DNA of 11,097 nt, from assembly GCA_964461835.1 (NCBI GenBank), contig CAYWVO010000072.1, forward strand, positions 1 to 11,097. Direction: 5' to 3'. Position numbers and translations under genes: made by a program. Each line of letters opens with the position of its first letter. The stretch's first letter is position 1. The notes below the pieces were generated by a model, which saw nothing but the letters and a program-made list of their open reading frames with translations, made no database searches and was not told where the DNA came from. This DNA comes from CAYWVO01 sp964461835 (GTDB taxonomy: Bacteria > Zixibacteria > MSB-5A5 > WJJR01 > JAJRUJ01). Shown in pieces: positions 1 to 6,352 of this stretch.

Positions 1-2315
1 GGGAGCTCGTCGATGCGGACGCCGGTGGCGTCGTAGATGGCATTGAGAATCGACGGGATCACCGGCATGATCGCACCCTCGCCGACTTCCTTTGCCCCGT
101 AGGGGCCGCGCGGTTCGTTGGATTCGACAATGATCGCGTCGAGTTGCGGCATGTCCACCGACGTGGGAATCTTATACTCGGCGAGGTTGGCGTTGACAAT
201 GCGGCCGCGGGTGTCGTACTGAATCTGCTCCATCAGCGCCTCACCCATCCCCATCATCATCGAACCCTGCATCTGCCCCTCAACCTGCGTGCGGTTGATC
301 GCAAAGCCGCAATCGTGCGCGCCGGTGATTTTGTCCACGGTGATTTCGCCGGTTTCCAGATCAACAGTCACCTCGGCCACCTGCGCCGAACAGCCAAACG
401 CGGGGGAAGTACCCACCGCCGCGCCCTTGAATGATCCTCCCAGCGGTGGCGGCTTGTATTTGCCGGTGCCGACAATCGCACCCAATTCCAGAAAGGCGAT
501 GCGGCTGGCCTCACGGAAGGTGAGTTTGGGTGAGTCAGGAAGATCAGTGAAGCCCTTATGTTCCTGCAGGTATTCTTTACGCAATGCCGAAAAATCAATC
601 GCGCCTTCGAGACTGACCACGTGACCGTCCTTCAGGTCCAGCGTCTCCGGCGGGACCTCCATCAACGCCCCGATGGCCGAGAGAATCTGCCGCTTGGCGT
701 CCCGGGCGGCATCCTTGCACGCATGACCGGTCATGAGCGTGGTGCGGCTGGAGTAGGCGCCGAGGTCCACCGAAAGTCTGGAATCACCGCTGACGACATT
801 GACATCATCGAGATCGAGACCCAACTCCTCGGCGGTAATCATCGCCAGCACCGTATCCGAACCCTGGCCGATATCCGCCGCGCCGGACATAACGGTCACG
901 CCGCCGCCGACTTCATCAACTTTGGTCACCACGGTGCAATGGTAGGTGCGTGACCGGTAGATTGAATACCCCGCGCCGGAGACGAAAAAGCCACACGCCG
1001 CGCCGATGCCTTTACCCTGGCGCTGCGTCTTTCCTGCGGCCGCGCGCTTTTTCTGCCAGGCTGCGGAATCTCGCACCGCCTCTAAAGCCTCTTTCATCCC
1101 AAAGCTGGAGACAAATAATTCGTTACAGGTCGTTTCGCCGACTTCCATCACGTTGGCCAGACGGAGTTCGATTGGATCCATGCCGAGTTCTTCGGCTAGG
1201 CGATCGAGCTGCACCTCGAACAGCGCACGCGCAATGACCGCACCGTGACCGCGTTGCGCACCGCAGGCGGGTTTGTTGGTCACTACGCGGTAGCCGTCGT
1301 ATTTCATATTGCGCAGACGATACGGCCCGCCAAGGAGTGACCCGGCGTAGTAAATCGTGGCGATCCCGAAACTGGCGTACACGCCACCATCGAGGATGCA
1401 CTTGTGTTCGAGGAACGACAGCGTACCGTCCTCTTTGATCCCCGTGGTCATGGTGTGGAAGAATTGGTGCCGCGCCCGCGAGTGCAGGAAGACTTGCTCC
1501 CGGTCGAAAGTAATTTTCACCGGACATCCGGTTTTCATTGCCAGCAGGCAGGTCGCCAATTCCACGGTCGAACAAGACGCCTTCGGGCCGAACCCACCGC
1601 CAACAGCTGGTTTGACCACGCGGACTTTATGCAAGGGAATTTGCAGCGCCATCGCCAGTGTGCGTTGTACATAATGCGGCGCCTGGGTGGAGCTGTACAT
1701 GGTCAGGTTGCCCTGCGCATCGGTTTCGGCCAGCACGCTTTGCGGCTCCATGAAGGCCGCGTCCTGCATCTTGCTGGTCATGGAGTCCGTGCGAATCAAA
1801 TGCGATTCCGCCCGGCCTTTCTCGATATCTCCAAAATGCCAGTGCACTTGGGCACAGATATTGTGATCATATTGTTCATGGAGTTGCGGCTGCCCATCGA
1901 CCATCGCATGTTGGCCATCCAAAACCAGTGGCAATTCTTCAAAATCAACTTTAATCAGGCTGACTGCTTCCAGCGCGGTATCGAGATCGACCGCGGCCAC
2001 TGCGGCGATTTCATCACCGACATACCGCACGCGGTCATGACAGAAAATCGTCTCATCGTACCGCGCGGGGCTCACGCCATAGGGCACTGTGCCCGCCTCA
2101 CGGTACGTTACCACGGCTTTGACGCCGGGCAGATGTTCGGCGCGGCTGGTATCAATATTGAGAATCTTCGCGTGGGCCAGCGGGCTGTGCAGGATCGCGC
2201 CATAAAGCATATTGGGCCGCGTCAGGTCATCGGTGTACTGTGCGCGGCCGACCACTTTTTCGACCGCGTCGACCCTTTTGGCTCGGGTATTGAGTATGCG
2301 GTATTTTTTACTCAT
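1..2315 (-). CDS. Molybdenum hydroxylase large (molybdopterin-binding) subunit, C-terminus cut by window edge
   Basis: The first 771 codons of an aldehyde oxidase/xanthine dehydrogenase-type large subunit are present. The family is usually about 750-790 residues, so only a short tail is missing. Seen: an N-terminal a/b hammerhead domain (about residues 15-135, with GRAQYTDD and HSPLAHAKI), the cofactor motif VGGGFGPKA (238-246), CGAQRGHG (351-358), GQGSDT (483-488), SSRTTLMTG (522-530) and GAKEVGEG (740-747). Glu746 in the last motif matches the catalytic base of the family. From memory, the CGAQRGHG segment and the N-terminal RILN...R.K block resemble 4-hydroxybenzoyl-CoA reductase alpha subunits more than true xanthine dehydrogenases. 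The ATG at 2315 is fixed by an in-frame TGA directly upstream. It is the last gene of the operon, after the FAD and [2Fe-2S] subunits. The enzyme would be cytoplasmic and would hydroxylate or reductively dehydroxylate an aromatic or N-heterocyclic substrate; the substrate is not determinable from sequence. Confidence 0.93.
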   Translation of the reverse strand, partial: MSKKYRILNTRAKRVDAVEKVVGRAQYTDDLTRPNMLYGAILHSPLAHAKILNIDTSRAEHLPGVKAVVTYREAGTVPYGVSPARYDETIFCHDRVRYVGDEIAAVAAVDLDTALEAVSLIKVDFEELPLVLDGQHAMVDGQPQLHEQYDHNICAQVHWHFGDIEKGRAESHLIRTDSMTSKMQDAAFMEPQSVLAETDAQGNLTMYSSTQAPHYVQRTLAMALQIPLHKVRVVKPAVGGGFGPKASCSTVELATCLLAMKTGCPVKITFDREQVFLHSRARHQFFHTMTTGIKEDGTLSFLEHKCILDGGVYASFGIATIYYAGSLLGGPYRLRNMKYDGYRVVTNKPACGAQRGHGAVIARALFEVQLDRLAEELGMDPIELRLANVMEVGETTCNELFVSSFGMKEALEAVRDSAAWQKKRAAAGKTQRQGKGIGAACGFFVSGAGYSIYRSRTYHCTVVTKVDEVGGGVTVMSGAADIGQGSDTVLAMITAEELGLDLDDVNVVSGDSRLSVDLGAYSSRTTLMTGHACKDAARDAKRQILSAIGALMEVPPETLDLKDGHVVSLEGAIDFSALRKEYLQEHKGFTDLPDSPKLTFREASRIAFLELGAIVGTGKYKPPPLGGSFKGAAVGTSPAFGCSAQVAEVTVDLETGEITVDKITGAHDCGFAINRTQVEGQMQGSMMMGMGEALMEQIQYDTRGRIVNANLAEYKIPTSVDMPQLDAIIVESNEPRGPYGAKEVGEGAIMPVIPSILNAIYDATGVRIDEL

Positions 2316-2333
2316 TCATTTCGTTTCCATGGT

Positions 2334-2375
2334 GTCGAAACCACGTCCCGTTTCACGGGACTCAGGGGTTTCGAC
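2334..2375 (-). repeat. Nested palindrome between [2Fe-2S] and large-subunit genes
   Basis: A perfect 9-bp inverted repeat (GTCGAAACC at 2334-2342 and its complement at 2367-2375) encloses a second perfect 7-bp inverted repeat (GTCCCGT at 2345-2351 and ACGGGAC at 2355-2361) with a 3-nt loop. Transcribed leftwards, it would fold into an almost continuous 16-bp hairpin with a small internal loop. The stop codon of the upstream [2Fe-2S] gene sits in that internal loop (2362-2364). There is no T-run after it, so it does not look like an intrinsic terminator. A mobile REP-like element or an mRNA processing/stability hairpin that tunes subunit ratios are both plausible. Confidence 0.75.
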
Positions 2376-2844
2376 CTACCTCGTCTTTGTCCGCCGCGGT
2401 TTGGATCGCTTCAACGATTTTTTGGTACCCGGTGCAGCGGCACAGATTGCCGGAGATTGCCCGGCGGATTTCCGCTTCACCCGGATGTGGATTGCGACGC
2501 AGCAACTCAGTCGCACTCATCAACATTCCCGGCGTACAAAAGCCACACTGGATTGCGCCCTGCTTAACGAATGCCTGCTGCAATTTATTGAGCTGACCAT
2601 TCTCGGCCAGACTTTCGACCGTTTCGATTTCACATCCTTCGACCTGAATGGCCAGGGTCAGGCAACTGAAAGTGGCAACTCCGTCCACGAGGACTGTACA
2701 CCCGCCGCAATCGCCGATGCCACAGCCCTGTTTAGTGCCGGTGAGCCGTAAATCCTCCCGCAGGACCTCCAGCAGAGTCCGGCGCGGTTCGACCGCAATT
2801 TCGCGGGGCACGCCGTTCACCGTAAATAAAATGACCCGTTTCAT
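2362..2844 (-). CDS. Molybdenum hydroxylase small subunit with two [2Fe-2S] clusters
   Basis: This 160-residue protein has the usual length for CoxS/XdhC-type iron-sulfur subunits. The N-terminal plant-type ferredoxin cluster ligands are Cys41, Cys46, Cys49 and Cys61 (pattern CGIGDCGGC then C). The C-terminal helical domain carries the second cluster with Cys100, Cys103, Cys135 and Cys137 (CGFC...CRC), so all eight ligands are present. It passes electrons between the molybdenum site of the large subunit and FAD in the medium subunit. The start ATG overlaps the stop of the FAD-subunit gene by 4 nt (ATGA), with a GGAGAG ribosome binding site 6 nt upstream (2851-2856). The last residues (GRNP) and the stop codon are encoded by the left arm of a palindromic element, so the tail may have been reshaped by its insertion. 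Confidence 0.97.
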   Translation of the reverse strand: MKRVILFTVNGVPREIAVEPRRTLLEVLREDLRLTGTKQGCGIGDCGGCTVLVDGVATFSCLTLAIQVEGCEIETVESLAENGQLNKLQQAFVKQGAIQCGFCTPGMLMSATELLRRNPHPGEAEIRRAISGNLCRCTGYQKIVEAIQTAADKDEVGRNP

Positions 2845-3863
2845 GGTCGGCTCTCCGCGCGGTTGAGCGCCAGGGTGAGGAGACGGCGGGTGAGTACTTC
2901 GACCATCTCCAGACGATACCAGGCTGATCCCCGGTGGTCATCGATGGGCCGCGCGTTATTGCGGGCGGCCTGCGCCGCCTCGGTGATGAGGTCTGTGGAA
3001 GGATGTTGTCCGATTAGTATGCCATCAACCGATGCAGCAACCAGCGGAGTTGGTCCGACCGCACCGAGCGCGACGCGGACCGCCTTGATTTTGCCGCCCG
3101 GTTGATCGAGCGCCAGATACACCGACACGCAGACGGTTGAAATCTCCAGGACTTTGCGATTCGCCAACTTGTAATAGGCACTGCCCGAATGTTCACCGGC
3201 TGCAGGGTATTCAACCGCGGTAATAATTTCATCCGGTTGGCGTACAGTCTTTCCAGGAGCCAAGGGGAAATCGGCGGCAGGGACTCTTCGTTCAGCGTTC
3301 GGGCCACGCAAAATCAGCGTTGCACCAAGACCAATTGTGGGGACGGCCGTATCGGCGGCGGGCCGGGCGTTGGCGATATTGCCGCCCAGCGTACCACGAT
3401 TGCGGACCAGGGGGCTTCCCAGATGATCGGCGCCCTCCGCCAGGGCTGTCCAGCGTGTGCGGATTTCGGGATGACGTTCAATCTCAGTGATTGTGGTGCA
3501 TGCCCCGATTCGGAGTGCGCCATCCGGCAAGATCTCAATGCCGCGCAATTGCTTAATGCGGTGCAACGAAACCACATACTTTGGGGCACGATCGGCAGTC
3601 GGGCGGATTGAGCCGCCCGGATGCAATAGGGGATCGGCTTCCCAGGCGCCGCAGTCGATTGTGGTTGCGACTTGTCCCTGGGGATGGGAAGAGCAGCCGT
3701 CACACCGTGGAACATGCTGGGGGATAATCGGCTGGCGCAGATCGACCAATAAATCGGTGCCTCCGGCCAACACGACCGCACCTTCATCCCGATATCGGGC
3801 AAGCTCGGCACAAGCTTCGTCGATGGTTTTCGGAGTGAGAACCTCAAACTGCGGCAATATCAT
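2841..3863 (-). CDS. Molybdenum hydroxylase FAD-binding medium subunit with a cysteine-containing insertion
   Basis: This is a CoxM/XdhB-type FAD subunit of the vanillyl-alcohol-oxidase fold. The first FAD loop AGGTDLLVDL and the second loop TLGGNIANARPAADT are both intact, followed by the CO-dehydrogenase-flavoprotein C-terminal domain. I choose the ATG at 3863, giving 340 residues that begin MILPQFEVL, because family members typically start at that motif; a TTG at 3872 would add three residues. Homologues are usually about 280-300 residues. The excess lies between the first FAD loop and KYVVSLHRIKQLRGI, as an insert of roughly 50 residues holding CDGC and a third cysteine 14 residues on. 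In 4-hydroxybenzoyl-CoA reductase an extra [4Fe-4S] loop is also inserted in this subunit, but later, after the GGN loop. It is the first gene of the operon and is translationally coupled to the next gene. Confidence 0.94.
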   Translation of the reverse strand: MILPQFEVLTPKTIDEACAELARYRDEGAVVLAGGTDLLVDLRQPIIPQHVPRCDGCSSHPQGQVATTIDCGAWEADPLLHPGGSIRPTADRAPKYVVSLHRIKQLRGIEILPDGALRIGACTTITEIERHPEIRTRWTALAEGADHLGSPLVRNRGTLGGNIANARPAADTAVPTIGLGATLILRGPNAERRVPAADFPLAPGKTVRQPDEIITAVEYPAAGEHSGSAYYKLANRKVLEISTVCVSVYLALDQPGGKIKAVRVALGAVGPTPLVAASVDGILIGQHPSTDLITEAAQAARNNARPIDDHRGSAWYRLEMVEVLTRRLLTLALNRAESRP

Positions 3864-3976
3864 CGCACCCAATCCAGATTGCTTGCAATATGCCCCGTCT
3901 CAGCACACCCGGCAAGCAGATTCTCGCACGCCACGGCGCTTGACCCGATTCTCCAATAGGTGTAGCTTTATACATT
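3864..3976. promoter_or_regulatory. Divergent intergenic region between hydroxylase operon and maturation operon
   Basis: This 113-bp gap separates two divergent operons, so it must hold promoters for both. An AT-rich patch at 3967-3975 reads TATAAA leftwards and TATACA rightwards, the best -10-like sequences here. For the rightward direction a TTGACC at 3940-3945 is a fair -35, but its spacing to TATACA is 23 bp, too long; spacing is correct only to a poor TAGCTT. I see no convincing -35 for the leftward promoter. A short inverted repeat ATTGC-TT-GCAAT at 3878-3889 could be an operator half-site, but is too short to trust. Location is certain; the exact elements are not. Confidence 0.35.
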
Positions 3977-4585
3977 ATGCGTATCTCGGGCGCCATACTC
4001 GCGGCGGGAATGTCAAGTCGGATGGTACGGAACAAGCTGCTTCTCCCCTTTCGGGGCATGACGGTGATTGAACATGTCCTGCACGCAGCAATTGACACAT
4101 CGCTCGATGGAATCATGGTGATTACCGGGCATGAGCGAAAGCGGATGGAAGAAATTGTCGGCGGGATATCCAATACCAGGGTTCGTCCGATTTTCAATCC
4201 CCAGTTTGCCCAGGGACGCGCAGAATCAATTAAAACTGCCGTACAGCGTGCACAAAATGCTGACGCCTTATTGTTTTTGGTTGGGGACAAGCCAACGATT
4301 GGTGCCGCACTAGTTGAGAAGACCTTGAATGCGTTTAAAGCAGAGAAACCGGATATTTGCTATGTCAAGACGCCCAGCGGACGGGGACACCCAATTATGT
4401 TCTCTAAGAGGGTCTTCCCGGAACTATTGGCTTTGAGAGGCGATATCGTGGGCGATGATCTTATCGCTCGACATGGGGACGGCATCCTCGAAATTACTGA
4501 TGGTGAAATCCAGTGGGATATCGACACTGACGATGATTACGAACGGCTGTTGACCTCCATGCCTGAGGCGGTAAGTCATGACTGA
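3977..4585 (+). CDS. mocA: MocA-type molybdenum cofactor nucleotidyltransferase
   Basis: This 202-residue protein has the MobA-like nucleotidyltransferase fold. Seen: the nucleotide-binding start LAAGMSSRM (8-16) with Lys20 and LLP, FNPQFAQGRAESIKTAV (73-89), the metal-binding LVGDKP (101-106), GHPIMFS (137-143) and a closing DIDTDDDYE (181-189). LAAG plus K.LLP is the MocA (CTP, molybdopterin cytosine dinucleotide) style rather than LAGG of MobA (GTP). The family attaches CMP to molybdopterin to make the dinucleotide cofactor used by hydroxylases of this superfamily. One oddity is Val17 where the family normally has Gly in the RMG motif. It is the first gene of the maturation operon, divergent from the hydroxylase genes, and overlaps xdhC by 8 nt. 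A related sugar-phosphate nucleotidyltransferase is possible but unlikely in this context. Confidence 0.88.
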   Translation: MRISGAILAAGMSSRMVRNKLLLPFRGMTVIEHVLHAAIDTSLDGIMVITGHERKRMEEIVGGISNTRVRPIFNPQFAQGRAESIKTAVQRAQNADALLFLVGDKPTIGAALVEKTLNAFKAEKPDICYVKTPSGRGHPIMFSKRVFPELLALRGDIVGDDLIARHGDGILEITDGEIQWDIDTDDDYERLLTSMPEAVSHD

Positions 4586-5363
4586 TATATTGCAGGAAGC
4601 CGCCGCGAAAAGGGCGGCGAGCGAAGCATTCGTCCTGGCCACGATTATCCGCACGATTGGTTCGTCACCGCGTCAACCGGGAGCGCGGATGATTGTCTGT
4701 CCGGACCGATCAATTGTCGGCACGATTGGCGGTGGTCATTTTGAAAAATTAGTCATCGATGACAGTCTGGCGATGTTTACCAACGCCGAATCGACCATGT
4801 TTAAATCGTACCGCTTTGAAGAGCAGGGTGCGGATGCGACCGGCATGAGTTGCGGTGGTGAGGCGCAGGTTTTTCTCGAGGCATTTCATGCACCGCGGCG
4901 GCTGGTGATATTCGGCGGCGGGCACGTGTGCCGCGCACTGGTCCAGCAGATGCAATCCATGGACTTCTCTATTACCGTAGTCGATGATCGGCAAGAAATC
5001 CTGGATTACTTCCCTGGTACGATCACCACGATCCGTACCGATGACCAATGGCGGAAGGACTTTCCGCCCCTCGACCAAAATACCTATGTGGTGATCGTGA
5101 CCAAGGGCCATAAAGGCGACGAGGTAGTCCTGCGCCAGGTACTTCAGCATCAGTGTGCCTATGTTGGAATGATTGGCTCTCAGGCGAAGATCAAGCGAGT
5201 CTACGCTGACTTGGAAGCCAGCGGTATTGACCCGTCGTTATTCAAACAGGTTCATGCACCCATCGGTCTCGATATAGGTGGAGAAGGTCCACATGAGATC
5301 GCGGTCTCGATTCTTGCCGAAATAATCGCAGTCAAGCGCGGGAAAATTGCCCAATTCCGATGA
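4578..5363 (+). CDS. xdhC: XdhC/CoxI-family molybdenum cofactor insertion and maturation protein
   Basis: This 261-residue protein has the two-domain architecture of XdhC. The N-terminal CoxI domain contains GSSPRQPGARMIV (28-40), an IGGG turn (50-53) and the signature GMSCGGE (89-95). The C-terminal Rossmann domain has IFGGGHVCRAL (111-121), VVDDR (134-138), MIGS (198-201) and the highly conserved IGLDIGGEGPHEIAVSI (229-245). XdhC binds molybdenum cofactor, protects it, promotes its sulfuration and delivers it to the apo-hydroxylase; it is a chaperone and not an enzyme subunit. The start ATG lies inside the end of mocA, an 8-nt overlap implying translational coupling, and the gene overlaps the next by 4 nt. 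The client is most simply the hydroxylase encoded on the opposite strand. Confidence 0.94.
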   Translation: MTDILQEAAAKRAASEAFVLATIIRTIGSSPRQPGARMIVCPDRSIVGTIGGGHFEKLVIDDSLAMFTNAESTMFKSYRFEEQGADATGMSCGGEAQVFLEAFHAPRRLVIFGGGHVCRALVQQMQSMDFSITVVDDRQEILDYFPGTITTIRTDDQWRKDFPPLDQNTYVVIVTKGHKGDEVVLRQVLQHQCAYVGMIGSQAKIKRVYADLEASGIDPSLFKQVHAPIGLDIGGEGPHEIAVSILAEIIAVKRGKIAQFR

Positions 5364-6178
5364 CGGATTCTTCCCACGGTGCACTTGTCGTAGTCCGCGG
5401 CGCCGGTGAGATGGGCTCGGGCGTTATTCATCGGCTGGCAACCAAGGGCCATCCGGTGATCGCTCTGGAGAAGTCAGCGCCAGATTTCGTACGCCGGCCG
5501 ATATGCTTTGCTGAGGCAGTCTATGAAGGTCGCCAAACCGTTGAAGGAATCACCGCACGCCTCGGTTCATCCTTGGCTGCCGTGGAAGCAATCCTCGCTG
5601 AAGGAGATGTTCCCGTTGCCATCGATCCCGACGGTGAGCTAATCCCGCATTTTGCACCGGCTGTTTTGGTGGATGCACGTATGGAGAAGAAGCCGGTGGA
5701 CTGCTCGAAGGACCTGGCGCCGCTGGTTATCGGGATCGGGCCAGGGTTCGCTGCAGGAGAAAACTGCCATCGGGTGATCGAATCCCATCGCGGGCCAAAC
5801 CTGGGCGAGGTGATCACGGAGGGAACAACCCAACCGTATACCGGTACGCCCGCGCCGGTGGCGGGAGAGACCCGCTCGCGAGTTCTGCGATCTCCGACCG
5901 CCGGGACCCTGACAGTTCGATTTCGAATCGGGGAGTTGATTGAAGCCGGAGATACCGTCTGTATGGTCGATGACGTAACAATCCACGCAGAACTATCTGG
6001 GGTCTTAAGAGGGTTGATTCGCGACGGCAGCCGAGTTGTGACTGGCCAGAAGATCGGTGATATTGATCCACGCGGAGACCCGAGCCGCTGTTTTCGGATA
6101 TCTACCAAGGCACGGGCCATTGGCGCGGGCGTTCTCCGGGCAATAGAAACTGCACGCTTCCGCCGCGCGCCGCCCTGA
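5360..6178 (+). CDS. yqeB: YqeB/EF2563-family protein of selenium-dependent molybdenum hydroxylase systems
   Basis: This 272-residue protein opens with a Rossmann-like stretch, VVVRGAGEMGSGVIHRLATKGHPVIALEK (about 10-38). A middle block IGIGPGFAAGENCHRVIES and RGPNLGEVI (125-152) follows. The C-terminal third (about 175-238: SPTAGTL, IGELIEAGDTVCMVDD, ELSGVLRGLIRDGSRVVTGQKIGDIDPRG) looks like a small beta-rich, biotinyl/lipoyl-like fold. I recognise this as the YqeB (EF2563) family, which comparative genomics links to hydroxylases carrying a labile selenium cofactor; its biochemical role is not established. The start ATG overlaps the xdhC stop by 4 nt with no clear ribosome binding site, so translation is probably coupled. 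Its presence supports one maturation operon serving the neighbouring hydroxylase. No selD or yqeC is in the window. Confidence 0.85.
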   Translation: MTDSSHGALVVVRGAGEMGSGVIHRLATKGHPVIALEKSAPDFVRRPICFAEAVYEGRQTVEGITARLGSSLAAVEAILAEGDVPVAIDPDGELIPHFAPAVLVDARMEKKPVDCSKDLAPLVIGIGPGFAAGENCHRVIESHRGPNLGEVITEGTTQPYTGTPAPVAGETRSRVLRSPTAGTLTVRFRIGELIEAGDTVCMVDDVTIHAELSGVLRGLIRDGSRVVTGQKIGDIDPRGDPSRCFRISTKARAIGAGVLRAIETARFRRAPP

Positions 6179-6186
6179 AAATCCGC

Positions 6187-6213
6187 TTGCCGTAGCCGCT
6201 CAGCGCGTATAAT
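6187..6213 (+). promoter_or_regulatory. Candidate sigma-70-type promoter for the five-gene operon
   Basis: A perfect TATAAT stands at 6208-6213 in the 174-bp gap after yqeB. Upstream, TTGCCG (6187-6192) matches four of six -35 bases, with a 15-bp spacer, shorter than the ideal 17. Initiation would be near 6220, giving a leader of about 130 nt before the first gene. The rest of the gap shows no strong hairpin with a T-run, so read-through from the maturation operon is also possible. Confidence 0.4.
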
Positions 6214-6341
6214 TTCCCCCACATGACCCATACGGAATCCGAACGGGGCGGATCGCGGCAAGTGCATTCACACGGTTATTCTCCCCCGGCTCATTTCACT
6301 CGCACGCGGAAACAAATGAAGCTGTTGATATTTAATTTCCC

Positions 6342-6347
6342 GGAGGG
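6342..6347 (+). promoter_or_regulatory. Strong ribosome binding site fixing the start of the zinc-ribbon crotonase
   Basis: GGAGGG lies 5 nt before the ATG at 6353. It is the strongest Shine-Dalgarno match ahead of any gene in the operon and decides the start codon, since the protein has no better upstream candidate. Confidence 0.75.
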
Positions 6348-6352
6348 ATCCC

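Noticed and set aside
1404..2567. A 387-codon open frame on the plus strand
   Set aside because: It lies antisense to the large-subunit and [2Fe-2S] genes, which carry full family motifs; its translation has no recognisable domain.
3870..3872. TTG start for the FAD subunit
   Set aside because: It adds only three residues; the ATG at 3863 starts at the MILPQFE motif normal for the family.
6182..6196. Possible partial copy of the REP-like unit before the crotonase operon (shared ATCCGCTTGC)
   Set aside because: Only about ten bases match and the pairing stem is not preserved, so chance is enough to explain it.
6186..6262. 7-bp inverted repeat (CTTGCCG and CGGCAAG) flanking the candidate promoter
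   Set aside because: The arms are short and more than 60 bp apart, so it is not convincing as an operator or terminator.
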